A DNA stretch of 64,000 bases from Aplysia californica (Eukaryota > Mollusca > Gastropoda > Aplysiida > Aplysiidae): assembly GCF_000002075.1 (NCBI RefSeq), contig NW_004797404.1, positions 503,085-567,084 of the forward strand, read 5' to 3'. This document shows positions 24,001 to 37,600 of this stretch, piece by piece. Each line of letters starts with the position of its first letter. Position 1 is the stretch's first letter. A program made the position numbers and the translations under genes. The notes under the pieces were generated by a model. It was given only the letters and a program-made list of their open reading frames with translations. It searched no databases and had not been told where the DNA came from.

Positions 24001-24650
24001 ACATAGCAGCAATAGTAGTAGAAAATGAAGCCTATCACAGCAGCTACAACCCCAGTGAGAGCAGCAGCAGCAACAACAATTATTGAAGAAGACAATTCTC
24101 AAGGACAATTCCCGAAACAAAAATAATACAAGCCTAACTTCTAGTTGTGTATACCTAATAATTTTTCTGACTAAACCAAACATAAAAAGAGGGCAGTAGA
24201 TCTAATTTCTTTTGAGCCAAAATAAAGCTGCAAAAATGTTGGGAGCACAGCACATGACACCTTCCCTCATTGCCCGTGATTTAGCTTAAAATGGCGCCTC
24301 TGTAGTAAACTTGAAATACCTACTGATAAAAAAACAACTTTTACCTGCGAGAAAGCCTATAACTCTGCACCACAGTTCACAATTCACGCAAAAACCGACA
24401 GAAAGCAAGCTGAACCATCGGGAAGGAGAAAAAGGTAACAAAAACAAGAGTACCTTGGAAGCAGCAGTGGCTACTCCTAAGATACAGTTCACTGTTGAAC
24501 AATGTGTTTTTTATGGTTGAAACAATATTATATTGAAACAAAGTCCCCTGTGCAGACACAGAATCTCTTCTGCAAATGGTTTAAAATAACACATAAAAGA
24601 AAATACCAAGCAAAGTGACAATATTTAAGAGGGTGGCTGACTTCAAATCA
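21076..24650. other. Intergenic, no gene seen
   Basis: AT-rich; a purine run with (GAA)n at about 23949-23992 produces long low-complexity open frames that are not genes. Confidence 0.5.
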
Positions 24651-24659
24651 CATGGCTCT

Positions 24660-24975
24660 GTTGAAAATAAAAACAAGAGATAAAAAATGTTGGTCTCCCA
24701 CAGTGGGAGACCGAAGCAAGTGTGCACTCCTGTGAATGTGGCAGTAGTGATGGAGTTTGGGAGCCAAGAACCTAAAAAGTCAGTTCGTCGTCATAGTACT
24801 GAATTAACCATTGCTAGAGAATCTGTTACGCACATGCTGAAGTATGATCTGAAGTTTAAACCATACAAGATCCAGGTACATCAAAGGCTCAGCGACGCCA
24901 ATGCAGCAGACAGAGTGACAGTGTCACAGACAATTTCGTCAAGCGCCTCAGAGCGTGTATTTCCCGAAACAGACG
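24660..24975 (+). pseudogene. Tc1/mariner-type transposase fragment (DNA-binding region)
   Basis: The frame opening at 24687 reads SGRPKQVCTPVNVAVVMEFG then KKSVRRHSTELTIARESVTH and LKYDLKFKPYKIQVHQRLSD. The pattern SGRP..T..N...V......KS-RR-S-EL-I-R-SV-R-L--DL---PYKIQ--Q-L fits the paired helix-turn-helix of IS630/mariner-type transposases. No catalytic domain is recognisable after 24975. Confidence 0.72.
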
Positions 24976-25689
24976 TCACATGGAGTAAGTGCTCTACCTT
25001 CCTTCAAAATTTGAATTTTTATTGGTAAACTTGTCACAATAAATCCGGATGGTGACCAAGTGTCTCTGTGAAATGTAGTGTTTTTGTCTCTATTTTTACA
25101 GTTTTTATGGTGGTCTCCGTGGGCAAAGGTTTTTGGGGGGGTCACCTGGTAGGCCTACACCAGAGTGCACAGTCTAGGATGTAAGGGTATAAGTCTATGG
25201 GTACCAAAGATGCTAAATGCAGGAATTGAGATTTTAAGTACTGTCATCTTGGCTTAAACTACTTAAGAGTAAAGTTTTATAGTTATACTGTCACTGATAT
25301 AGTTTAGATCACTCAAAATGCAAACTGCTGTGTAAAAGGGCAAACTCTGGTAGTGCAGATCCCATTCCTTCTCAGCAAAAAGATGGAGAAACCTGAGTTT
25401 AAGCATCACATCCCACACACCGTATCGGTCAAAAAAGGGGAAACAAATGCAAAAAAGGAAATGGGGTTGGTGGTAAAAGAGTGGAAGAGAGAGAGAGAGG
25501 GAAAAGAGAGAGAGACATGGAGAGAGGAAGATAGAGAGAATCCAAAAACTTGCACCAGTGCTGAGTTTGCGTGCTAAAATGGCATCTCAGTTACTTGATG
25601 TGTATCAGCAAAAAAGGACAAAAAGGGTAGAAGATCCCCAATAATAGCAAAAGCAGAAAACTTGAAACAAAAACAAGCAAATGCAGAAG

Positions 25690-26330
25690 TATTTAAAACA
25701 ATCCTTTATTTGGCATTTTTCAAAGGGGAAAACCTTTTCACCACACAAGACGTTTATCTTAGCAATAAAATTGAACTCCTTAGATGGAAAAAAATCATTA
25801 AGTTTTCTACAGATAGATTTTTCCAGCTTCCACTGTTATAAAAAAGGCATCATGTTTTAAGAAGAAATTTACCTTCGGTAGAAAGAGCCAAAGAAGTAAC
25901 TCTGCATAATACTTTCCACATGGGGATGGGGTTCGCTTTTGTGTTCGATACATCCTGGTATCAAGCTACTTATTAATGCACTTTGTTCCAAGTTATATAG
26001 AAGAACCTGTTAAAAAATAGGTAGTTCATGAAAGTGTACTAAAAATGAAACAAAATTATGATTTAGAAAAACAAGCACTCTGGAAAAGGGCAATTCAGGA
26101 TATTGCCAGTTCAAGCATGAGACCAGAAAGAGCTAAATGATTAGTTAAGAAAGAATATTTCTACTTCTCTGAACCTTGGAAATCCTGTTTTTTTCAGATG
26201 TTTCTCCTTTCTCTAACGACCAAGTCACTGAACCAGATGGGGGACGTCCTCATTATTTCACAATGACCTAATTTTATGGTCTAAAAGCACACAGTAACTT
26301 TTTTTTCTGTTTCTATAGCCAAAATGGCTC
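25690..26330. repeat. Dispersed repeat D, copy 1 (intergenic)
   Basis: Shares CAATCCTTTATTTGGCA, AACCTTTTCACCACACA, CAATAAAATTGAACTC and, at the far end, CTGGAAATCCTGTTTTTC-like and CACAATGACCTA blocks with 36970-37500. No TIR or coding capacity noticed; probably a noncoding transposable element. Confidence 0.72.
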
Positions 26331-26441
26331 TTTAAAAAAAACTTTGGTAAAAAAAAAGAGTGTCATACAACTGAAATTTGTAATTACATGTAGATGTGTT
26401 ATTCCATGAATTCCAGGACTATCGTTAAATGTAAGAGAAAA

Positions 26442-26900
26442 TGGAGCGCTTGTGGTCTAGCGATACAGCGTTCACCTCTCATTCAAAAGGTCCCAGGATC
26501 AAAATCTGAAAGTGACGAAAAAAGTTTTCTCCTAGAAAATTTGCTCCTTTTACTTCCTTTCCTCTTCTCTGGTCCTGTTCTGTCATCTTCTTTCATCTTC
26601 ACTTTCTTCCTTTCCTCTTCTCTGGTCCTGTTCTGTCATCTTCTTTCATCTTCACTTTCTTCCCCCCCCCCTCTCCTCGGGCCTCCTCTGGGCTCCTCTC
26701 TCCTTTACTCCGACTCTTTCTACTGTATCTCTTCACTCCTTCTTTCTGCTGTCTTCAAGCCACACCCCTGATCTTAGGGTAAGTAAAATCGAACACCTAG
26801 CCTTCTCAAGTAATTGTGAAAAATCTCAGAGGTCCTGTGTGCAAGTTGTGCACGTTAAAGATCCCTTAGTGGTCAGAAAATTGATAAGAGTAGGCTTCCA
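26442..26900 (+). mobile_element. tRNA-derived SINE, copy 1, with an internal CT-rich expansion
   Basis: Head GAGCGCTTGTGGTCTAGCG resembles a tRNA A box; the body CACCTAGCCTTCT, CTCAGAGGTCCTGTGTGCAA and GTGCACGTTAAAGATCCC recurs at 32740-32930. A 55-bp unit is duplicated in tandem at about 26553-26660 between head and body. Confidence 0.7.
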
Positions 26901-26959
26901 CTGCCACCTGGGCAAAATTCAAAACTAATTCTTACTAAAACTGAAAATACTCTAGTTAG

Positions 26960-29900
26960 TATAAAAACATATTGAGTACCTTCGAAATCGGAATGTGGCT
27001 GCCTGAGGGAAAGGGACTTACAAAGTAGGAAAAACGGTCATATATGTAAAAATCAGTTGCACTGCAGATTGAAGAACCAACAGTCGACTACCCCTGAGAT
27101 CTAGCAGGGGAACGCAAAGAATCTTCGTTTTAGTAAGCGTTTTACTGCACTTTCAACACTAAGGTCATATAAGTGCTGAAGATTAGAGGTGTTACAAGAG
27201 AGTAACAAACACAAAAAAGGAGGAAGAAAGATAAGGACGATAGATGTTTGATAGGAAAGAAGCAAACCACACCAGAGCACCCGCCAACCTCCCACAATGC
27301 AAAGAAGATGAAGAATGTCAGAGAAAAAAAAGCCAAATCCAAATAAGTAAAAACAGAGATGGAATGTATAATCAGAAAGTTGGCAATATTAATTATGTCA
27401 ATGCTCTTCATTTTATAAAGACTGCTTTTGCTGGTATGAGCTTAAGAGATCACTTTCGATGAATCTTTGAAAGGCAGTCATCACTGACCAAGAAATATGA
27501 AATTACAAATATAGTGCTAAGCTCAGGATACATTTCCAGTTTGAAAGCATTGAAAAGTGAAATGAGTCAACATATTTTCAAAGAATCACTTCATTAACAG
27601 GAAATACTTGTGAGACTAAGGATGGTAGCAGAAAAACAACAACCTCACAATGTCACTCTAATTTGTCAAAAGACATGATTCCTTCATTAGTGGAGACAAC
27701 TTAATTCTTCCTTTGCTTTTAAATCATGGTATAAGAGTTCACTGGAAAAGAAAGCACATGAATTTCTCAAAACACATATTTACATATAAATTCAAATGTG
27801 TCGATAATTTCTGAGGCAATAATAAAATCTTTCTGTCTTTGAACAAAATAAGTTCAAATAAATAATTTGGGATTACAATGCTGGAAAACTCTTGTTCATT
27901 CAGGTTATTTGCACCATGGTCCTTATCTGGAACTCTCTTTCATCTCAAAGGTGACTCAAGTGACTGACAACTTTTTACCCTTTCAAAAAACATTCCATAG
28001 TAAACCAGCAAAGGTAACATTGTTTGAATCACAACAAATAGCTCTGTCAGAAACAAACAATTAATACATGCATAGCAATAAAAAAAATAATGATAATCAG
28101 CAGCATATTTTAACTCAACAAACACTGATTCTAAAAAATGTAAAGCTCATCTGAAGTTGGTCTGGTCAGATGCAGAGAAAAATTTTTTAAATAAAAATGT
28201 CTAGAAAAACTATCTCATCTTCCATATACCTCTCAATCAGGGCCATAATCATCTGAAATCAGAAGCTTCTATAAGTGTAATCGTAGGGAGTTAAATCCCA
28301 AAGAGTTCGAGAAATTTAGCATGGGAAGTTTCCTCCAGAAGGCAGTATTTTCACATTCTCTAAATACACTGATTCTAGAACCTAATTACCACTTCAATAT
28401 ATCATCAATATATGCCTTTCAAACAAGGAACCCACAACAGGAAATAGTAAGTGGATGATTTGTCTTGAAAATTAAATTATATATACAATACGTTTATAAC
28501 ACTAGTTCCCAAAAGCTTTTATTCAATAGTTGACATCATTCCAGTACTACACATTGTACACACACACAAAATTCACACTGAAAATATAAGTTGCATCAGC
28601 ATGACTTTCTGACCGAAAGTCCTCTTCTGAAAAAAAAAAAAGTGGGGTTGAAAGCTTACATCCATTCGCTGAAGCTGCTCCTATTGCTTTCGCGATATTA
28701 TTTCTCTAACATTCAAATATAATGGCATTTTTTTTAAAACCTGTCTACAACCAGCTTTTTCTGGGGTTTTTTGTTTGTTTCAGTCTAGAGTGGATCCAGT
28801 CCTGATTATTCAGAATCCTTTTTGACAAGATGAGTTTCGCTTTGCCAGACAGGTTTTGAGTATGACAATGCGGTAAAAACTTACATTTACTTGGTGGGGA
28901 GCTTGGAAGAATATTTGATACTTTTATAATGGACAGTCAAGAATTAAGTACTCTCCCTGTAAAAGTTTTACCTACTTTCAAAATGACCAATAAATTCTCA
29001 GAGGTGTACTTCAGTTCTGACGGTGCAAAACAAGATTATGCAAATAATCGCATGCACACAAAGTTTTCACAGTTGGTTTAAATAATCTGTAGGACAACAA
29101 GAAAATTAGAATAAATGAGTACAAGAGTCTCTTCATGGAATTTCACCATAAGACAAAGCAATACATAATCACTATGACTGGTACCTAAAAACAGAAACGC
29201 AAGGCTTCCAATCCGTGCCGTACATGGCAAAATGACAGGTTTGGATATCAGGTTTTCACACTCTTAACCTATCCACAGTGTCCATTCAACATGTGCAACA
29301 ACTATCACACCTCAGGCAGGAAGCAGTAAAAATGTCAGCCCACAAATATGGTATTATCACAAATTAAAGATAATTAAGTCAATGGTTTGCTCAGACTGTT
29401 CAAATTGTTGTATAAAGAACCAGTACCCAGTACCTTTCCTAGTATCAGCAGCAGTAAATGACATACAAGATGCATGCCATTTGCTTTTCTGTGCAATATT
29501 TTTGTCTCAAAATTATATATTAACAGCTTTTTCTCCATCTTGTAACATGATGGTGCCCTCTGATTTATTTGAAGATGCTCAAACTCCTTTGGTAGCTGCC
29601 CTCAAAGCTGAGAGTCACATAGATCAATTTCAATTCAGTCTAGGTCTAGAATTTTGATCCAACAGTCAGGTTTAAGCAGTTATCGCGATGACAGGCCTAC
29701 CAGTAGTGTATGTAGTGTAGAGAGAGAGGGAACTGGATTATACAGTGAAGAGCGAATTAGCAATGATGATTCAGAACTTCAGCGTGAAGTGTCACCGATC
29801 CATTTTACTTTTTTTTAAAGCCTCATAGGCATGTTGCTTTGGCTCACACTTTGTAACTTGTATTTTGTTGTCACTAACAGGCATGATGCAATTGTTAAAA

Positions 29901-30300
29901 GTGTAAATCAGTCTCTTAGCACAATCCATTTACCTGTCTGTGAACCTAAAATATTTTTTATTGAATCTTTTAAATTTACCCAAAAATAATGAGTTTTTTG
30001 GGGTGCAGGGGATGCAAGTGGGGGAGCAACCAATAAGAAAGAACCTGATAAATCAGAAAGCCTAATAAAAAATGAACAGATAAAAACATCCAAAAAGATG
30101 GGCAAACCTGAAAGAAAATGATCCAAAAGGAAAAAGAAAAAGAGGTTTAATCTTTCTTTGCACTGGATAGAAGGAAAAAACTTCAATAGCCAAGTAAAGA
30201 ATGACATTTGCACAATACGAATCATACAGATCATGGATGACTACATAACTCAAACTAGTTTTCCAAAAAGGAGACTGTAAGTTGGTCAACAAATGAGAAC
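26960..30300. other. Intergenic, no gene seen
   Basis: AT-rich with only short chance frames on both strands; no exon-like block with splice sites was recognised. Confidence 0.5.
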
Positions 30301-30389
30301 TTTACATAACTATGATCAAGCCAAATTTCCACTTGAAATCTAAATCTTTTAATACTTCGAATACTCTGGATAAGATCTTGGCCGGCAGC

Positions 30390-30756
30390 CTCTATGCAGT
30401 TTGGTTTGAGACCAGCAAAATCAGACTGGATCTTCTGCCCAAGACATGCAGGAGTCAAGGGAAATGATAGAGCAGATAAGCTAGCAAACATAGGAGTGCT
30501 TACCCTTGACCCTCCAACTGTAGTAGCCCTTGTCCAAGATCACTTAGCCAGCAGCCGTGAAGAGGACTCCTTCACGAAGGAGGTTGTGATTGAGAAAGGA
30601 GAAGGAGTACAGCCTGGTGAAAGTAGGAGGAGCAGCTTGCGGGACCCCATCAGACGCTACAACAACCAGCTGATGATGGAGACAATCAGCCTACCCGCAC
30701 TGAAATGGAGCCTCATGAAGAGGGGCAAGGGAGCATGGAGCACCCCGTTTTCATAA
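30390..30756 (+). pseudogene. RNase H-domain remnant of an I/Nimbus-like LINE
   Basis: Reads DWIFCPRHAGVKGNDRADKL then ANIGVL..., followed by RSSLRDPIRRYNNQLMMETI. The WI-CPGHAGVKGN-RAD-LA motif is the third/fourth catalytic block of RNase H domains of I-clade LINEs, and the trailing R-S-L--R-R...N---I motif is usual in the gastropod versions. 5' truncated; open to its end at 30756 and lying just beyond the LRRC56 3' end. Confidence 0.82.
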
Positions 30757-31399
30757 GACCCCAGTTTTACATTCAAATCAAATCAAATCTAAATCTTTCT
30801 TCATGCGTATACATAAGTATTATAGTGGGCACAAAGAGCATCACGTTTCCTTTACAGGAGATATGGAAATCTGTCTCTTAACTTGGTGAGAAATTCTCAA
30901 ATATTTCTTTGGTTTCTTGGAAAATTATTTTTGAATATGTCATGCTCTCATATTTTCAATGATCACACATTGATAACACCATCATCATTAAAGTCTTGGA
31001 AGGAATTTGAAAGGGACAGAAGTGAAAATAGTTGGACTGCTCATAAAATGGTTTCAACTGTATATCTTTGTATTGCAGTGTAACCAGTTTCTTTAAAACA
31101 ATAGCATTTCTGGTCTACTTTGACAACACTGAAATGTGCTCTAGTTTGAATCATGAAGGTGAACATACAACAGTACCCAGTTTATAGGCAGCAAGGTCAT
31201 TTTCAAGGTCATTTTCCATGCCATATATATTATCAGTTTTTTTTTCAGAGCAAGTTTGAAATATCACAGAAGAAGACGATAAACATAATGTATACAATGA
31301 TGGTGTCATTGAAGAGTGCAGCAAGCCATTTCATACCAGAAAAGACAAACTGCACTACTCAAGGCACCTGTGATAATTTTTCAAATAGTCATTTCAGAG

Positions 31400-31610
31400 C
31401 TATGAATTTTTGGGTGGATGTGGCAGGAGTTTGGGTGTCTCGGGCAGCTGTCGGGCTATTCTGGGTTGTGACGGTAATAGTGGTACGTTGCCTCGAGACA
31501 CTGAGGACATGGCTGTGGTGGAAACCAGTCCTGATCGAGATGGGGGAGGAACAATGCTGTTTCTGATGACTGGCGTCTGGGAGGACACAGGAAGTCCAGT
31601 TGGACCGACA
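31400..31610 (-). CDS. LRRC56: LRRC56 last coding exon with stop
   Basis: Acceptor TTCTCCCAACAG before 31610, stop TAG at 31402-31400. Encodes a Pro/Ser-rich tail (VGPTGLPVSSQTPVIRNS ... PKLLPHPPKNS). No perfect AATAAA was seen close downstream. Confidence 0.8.
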
Positions 31611-34600
31611 CTGTTGGGAGAAAAAATAAAACAACAACTACATTATTAGAACCAATGGAAACTATCCACACAAGTTGACACAATAAAAAGAAGAGGAAAT
31701 TAACATTTTCAACACTTTACCTGCACTGTGGAACAGGCTATTGTTGAAATTTACTATAATGTAGAAAGTGATGATGAAGATTTCAGTTTTTTTAATACAA
31801 AGTCTACATTATCATTTGCAAGATATAATGAACAATGGTGACAACCAATCAAATCACAGGAGAAAAAAATCTTTCTCACTATCGCCAGTCAAATTATTCA
31901 GCAGAATGAATTAAGCTAAACAGATCTCTACCACTGGATGTTAACACGTCTTTTGTTTGAGATATACTTTTCAATATCCAGGGCATAAAGTGAGCAAGTC
32001 ATAGCCCTTCAAAGAAATGAACTGTGTCACACAGCCTCTGGGGAAGTTTTCTTTGCACATGGGAGGGGGGGGGGAGGGGGGCTTGTAGTTAATCATGTCT
32101 AAAGGATCAAGTGTCCAAAGATGTTGTACACCTTTTTCAAGACATATTATTCCATCAAAGTATAGAACAAGTTCTTACATTCAAGTAAGACATGGCAAAG
32201 GTATGATCAGACTTTTAATTTAAACAACAGAAACACTTGATATAAACACTTTGCGACTTTCCATCAATTGGAGTTTATAACCTTATAACCTCTCCAGTGT
32301 ACAATGAGTCTACTGTGCCTCTTTGCAAGACCTGGCACTACTGTTAGTAAATAAGTGGACTTTTTTCCTACTTATCAAGCCATAATCCTAGACATGTTCA
32401 TGGCCAGGTGTAAGCACGCACTTGTGAAGTGATGACAAAACAGTGATGGGCATATGAATTATCCTACAGCGCCTATGGTGAGGTGGCTTGGGATAACTAT
32501 GCAACACTAAGGAGAAAGGTTAAGATTTATAAATGAGACACATCTTTATCATGACATTACATATAGCCTGATTATTATTTCTTTTCAAAGCTTGCATTAT
32601 TTTACATCAGGACATCATATCAATAGTTCCCTCGTCATGAAGGAAAATACTTCAAGAAGACAATCCCAGAGATACAACGTCTGTGTTCACACCATAAGCT
32701 TACTAAGGGCCATATACAAAATCTGTGTTCACAGTCATTGAGGGGGCTCTCGTGGCCTAGAGGTTAATGTTACTGCTGCCTTTCAGCCACACCCCTGATC
32801 TTCTGGTAAGAAAAATCTACACCTAGCCTTCTTGGACAAGGGCCAAAAATCTCAGAGGTCCTGTGTGCAAGTTGCGCACGTTAAAGATTCATTGGTGGTC
32901 CAAAATCGATAAGACAGCCTAAGTGACAGAATGACGAATTCTAGGCGTTTGAATTACGTTAATCAACGCAACTCGACGAGCTCCAACGGTCGCTTGGGCA
33001 TTTGAGTAATGGGCAAAAGAAAATCATAATAGTTTTTAAGAGTAATTATAAAGTTCAGAGGAATTATTTTAGCTATTTGGTTGGGTCTTCCAGGGCAGGA
33101 CTGCTTTTGGCCTCATGGAGTTGGTAAAAAAAACTGTTCATCTGTTCATCTTAACGTTCAATCTGTACAGGATGTTTTTGATCAGTGTGTATCAAAAGCA
33201 ATGAACGTTTGAGACAACGGGGTCGTTTTTGTTTCAGCCAGGTCTAAATGGTCCAGAAATTTAACATCAAGGTTGGGGGGGGGGGGGGGGGGGGGGTAAT
33301 CGTCTTGCAAGATTATTCATGAACACATAGACTATACCATTTTTCAGGGACCTTTTGATTACACTCTGTGTGCTGTCCACTTTCATTTGCGTTTGTTCTT
33401 TTTCAAGTTATTTGTGTTCAATAGTTTTGATTTATCTGATGCAAATGTTGCTGGTTGCATTTGACAAGATACCATTGTGGTCTGATAAGCACAGCCATCA
33501 CTACAGCCATGTAATGAACGTGGTATTTATTGTCAGTAAGCTTCTCCAGGAAGTTACTGACAAAAGAAGAGAATTCATTGGCAATCAATGGTCCTTCTCC
33601 TTGGTGCCAAACGTGACACTTCACATCTTTGGTTACGAAATTAAAAAAAATATACACAGCTAATTTGGTCCTGTTATGATATGGTGCGGCAAATGCGTTC
33701 AACACCATACTAATAAATCTGCTTCCAAGTTCATGCACACTCGACATGATCTGGTGCCTTTCACTGGGTTTTGTGCAAGCTTCAAGTTAGATTCTTTCTC
33801 CTACCTTGCATACACCACATTGATCCTTTCGACATACAACAACAGGTTGCTCTTTTTAAACATCTCTTTCCATTTTTTTTGGTACTCTCTATAAAGGCCT
33901 CTGAGGCGTTGAAAGTATTAGTTAAGATAGATTTTGCCTGTATTTGTCTGTGTAAATGGAAAGCAATTTCGTCAGGTTTGTCGAAGAATTACTTATCACT
34001 AAAATGCTTGTCCTCTTCTGCTCTCTGGTAATTTGACATCGTGGAGCTGCATCCCCAAGTCATGTAAACAGTTTTACAACAGTCATGAATAACCAGTGTG
34101 AGGGCAGTTGCATGCAAATTTATTGTTTTGCATGTAGGTAGAATGTATGAGATTTGTTTCAAATTGAAGTGTAGAGATGGAGAGTTGAAGTTGAAGATTT
34201 GTTGAAGAGAGAATTTTCGGGGCGAATATGTTTATTTATGAGTAGTTTTTTTTCGAGTGACAAACTAAGTATCATCTACCCAGCACTGATAAACTAATCA
34301 ATGATTCAAAAATGGCAAATGACAGACACAGCAAATGGCGCACACTTAAAGCAAATTAAGAAATGCGAAAAGTCGCTATAAAAATATTTTCCAATACTTG
34401 TACCGAATGTGAAATAAGCGCTCCTAAGCTGTCAATCATAGACTTTCTTATGCAGTTGCAAGTGCCATAAAACCTCTACTAAAACAAAAAACAAAAATCA
34501 TAGACTATTTAAAAATTCATTCGTCAGCAGCTTTTGCCACAATTTACCGACTTAGTCAAGTCAGTATTAACGTATTCTTTGATGCCATCTTGCCCTTTCT

Positions 34601-37600
34601 CAACTACACTTAGACTACCAAACCTAGTGATAGATTACGCAAACTGCCTTGACAAAATCTTTTGGCTATCAATAGGGTACGATCTGAGTCGAAGTTAACA
34701 AAGGAAGTACCTTGTTTCGACGTTACCCTCCAGTCTGTTTTGACAAAGGCCAGTCATGTGGGTCACGCCGCCTACACGACAGGAGAACACCTCAACAAGT
34801 CACTGAATCTGCGTGATTCAACCGCCCATTTGCCACCCGGCTGCAGAACTGGCACTTGGGCGGTTGAATCACGTAGAAATTGTGAACTGATGTGAAATAG
34901 GCGATTGATTTATTGAAGGATTGAAACACTTTGCAGTTATCTTTCAAACTCGGGATTTTAATATAAGGTGTATCAAAGGCTGTACTATATAAAGGGATCA
35001 AAAAGTGATTTTCGAAAATGTTGTCACTTAGGCGGTTGAATCACGCGGCTAGCGATATATTACATACTTTTTTTTTAAAGAACAAAGATGAAAGAAGCAT
35101 GAATGATGTCAGAAGAAGCAGGAAGGTCTCATGAATCAGTACTGTATGAGCTTAATGCCAAGCTAGAGACAAATGGGTCTTTTTGGAGGAGTACTTGGCC
35201 CACATGTAAGAGAAAAGAAGAAAGGAAAAGGAAGGAAAAGCGACACAACAACTACAATGTAACTAAACAAAAAAACAAAACAAAACCACAACACATGTAC
35301 TTATGAAAAAAAAAGTCAAAAGACACAGAGAAGTATGAGAAATAGTAGTCTGGGCCTCAAGGTGGTTTCCTGTATCTTGAGTATTGAGCAGCTACATTTT
35401 ATGGTACTTTTCAAGAACAGACTACTGGGGTTTCCATGAAAAGATAAAAACATAATTTTTCAAACAGCTCTTACCGTAATCTTTTTGATCGAGGAGATGG
35501 GGGCCTCTCAGTTTGTCTCGCTCTCAGGCTGTTGATAATCTGAGCCGATGTCGGGCTGGGAGCTCTCAATGGAGCCAAGCCTCCTTCACCTTGACCTCTT
35601 GACCTCGGTCTTTCTGGGGTCATCCCTTCTCCTTCAGACCACGAGTCTCCCATGCTCCCCTCTCGTGACCGTGATCTCGCATAGCCAGAAAATGAAGCCA
35701 GCGAAGATCCTTGATCATGAAAAACTTCGGCGGCCGGGTTTGATTCATCCTCATCATAATCATCAGAATGAAATCTCTGGCGATATTCTGAATCTCCATC
35801 TCGTATTTTTGAGGCACTCAGTCTTGAGCTAACACCCTGAGCTCTGAGTGAAGACTCAGCACTGCCAGATGGATATCCCACTGAGTCCATCTTCTTTTTG
35901 CTGCTCTTTAGCCTCAAGTCAGCACTGTGCCGTTGCTGTGATGAGCCTGGCCTGTAGTCGATTGTTTCCCTTGGCAAGTCGAAATCAGAGTCTTCTTCAC
36001 TGTCAGAAACCTCCACGGCCTCATCATGGTCCACCACCAGAACCTGAGCTTCTTTAGTCTTCAGAATATCTTGCATCCTCCTGACATAAACAAAGAGAAT
36101 TCACATAGTTATCTTTCACTGATAGTGCCACACTTGACAAGTTCAATATGGTCAAAAAAGAGTAAAACTAGGTAATCTCATTCCTTTGCCTGAGTTAACG
36201 TAAAGCACACTGACATAAAAACCAGTCTCTTAGTGCTGCCAAGAAGAAAGACAGATAGAAACATGTGAGTGTTGGTAAAGATATAGCATCTACCGTCACC
36301 GGTCCCTTCCAACCACAAAATGGAAAGTTCATGCACCATGAAAGACACAGAAAGGGATCAGCAATAGTAAAGTGAAAAGTTTAACTTGTTTCAGATCTGT
36401 AAAAATTATCTTTTCTGAAGAAAACCTTACAACTTGACTATAAGAATATGGAAGAATATAACTCTTCATTAAGACCAGCTATTACACCTATCGATAGACC
36501 GAACACATTATTCATCAAACAATCAGTAGAAACAATAACACAAGGAAAGTGAAATTAATAAAAGTCCATTACTAAAGAAAGTAAGTGCTCTAGAGAGTAT
36601 GACAACACCTTCATTACATAAATCATAAAGTGCGCACACTGATAGTCCAGTTGATTTTATACTGGACTACAGTGTGGATGATCATGAATCGAATCCACGA
36701 TGAGGTATTCTCGAACTTGGGTGGTTTGAGACGTCTTCAAATCTGTCCACACACTTTGATCAGTCCTATTAAATGTGGACATTCTCGTTACTAAAATAAA
36801 GGTGAAATCCCCCCATTTTCAAAAGCCCTTTTCTCATCAAGTCTTATAAATGGAAAAAAGAACTACACAACACATCACACTCCCAAAAGATATCCAGCAT
36901 GCGGGTCTTCAAAATCGTGCGGTTTACATAGTGAGAAATAGTTGTTGTAAAAACTGATCTAAACAGCAATGCTTAAACCAATCCTTTATATGGCACTTTT
37001 CAAAATAGAAAACCTTTTCACCACACAGACATTTTTCTTGACAATAAAATTGAACTCTTAAGATGGAAAAAATTTTCTTTGGACAGATTTTTCCAGTTTC
37101 CACGGTGCCAAAAAGACATTATCTTTTGAGAAGGAATTTAGCTTTGGAATCAAAGAGGTAACAGCGTAATACTTTCCAGAGAGAATGGGGTGTGTGTAGG
37201 AGGAGGGGGGGGGGTGCCCAAAGGACACATTCTTTATTTACAAACAGTCAGTTTTAGTCCACATTTTTCAAGAGCAGAGATCAGAAAAAGTGCAATGGGT
37301 CCTAGAAAGCTATAGAATAGCTATGAAAAAAGAATTCTACTTCTCTGAGTTCTGGAAATCCTGTTTTTCAGATGTTTCTCCCATCCCCAATCAACCAAGC
37401 TACTGGACCTGATGGGAGATGTCCTGTTTTTTTTCACAATGACCTACTTTTATGATCTTAAAGCATGCAGTAACTTTTTTTTTGCTTCCATTGAAAGAAA
37501 TGAAGGACTGTCTGAAGTCACTTAACTTTTATAAGTATAGTATCACTATTGAACCCAATCCAAGCTAACATGGATCAAAGCACTTTAAACCATAAAACAC

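Noticed and set aside
23761-24183. Long minus-strand frame rich in Cys, Leu and Phe
   Set aside because: Encoded by (GAA)n and related purine repeats.
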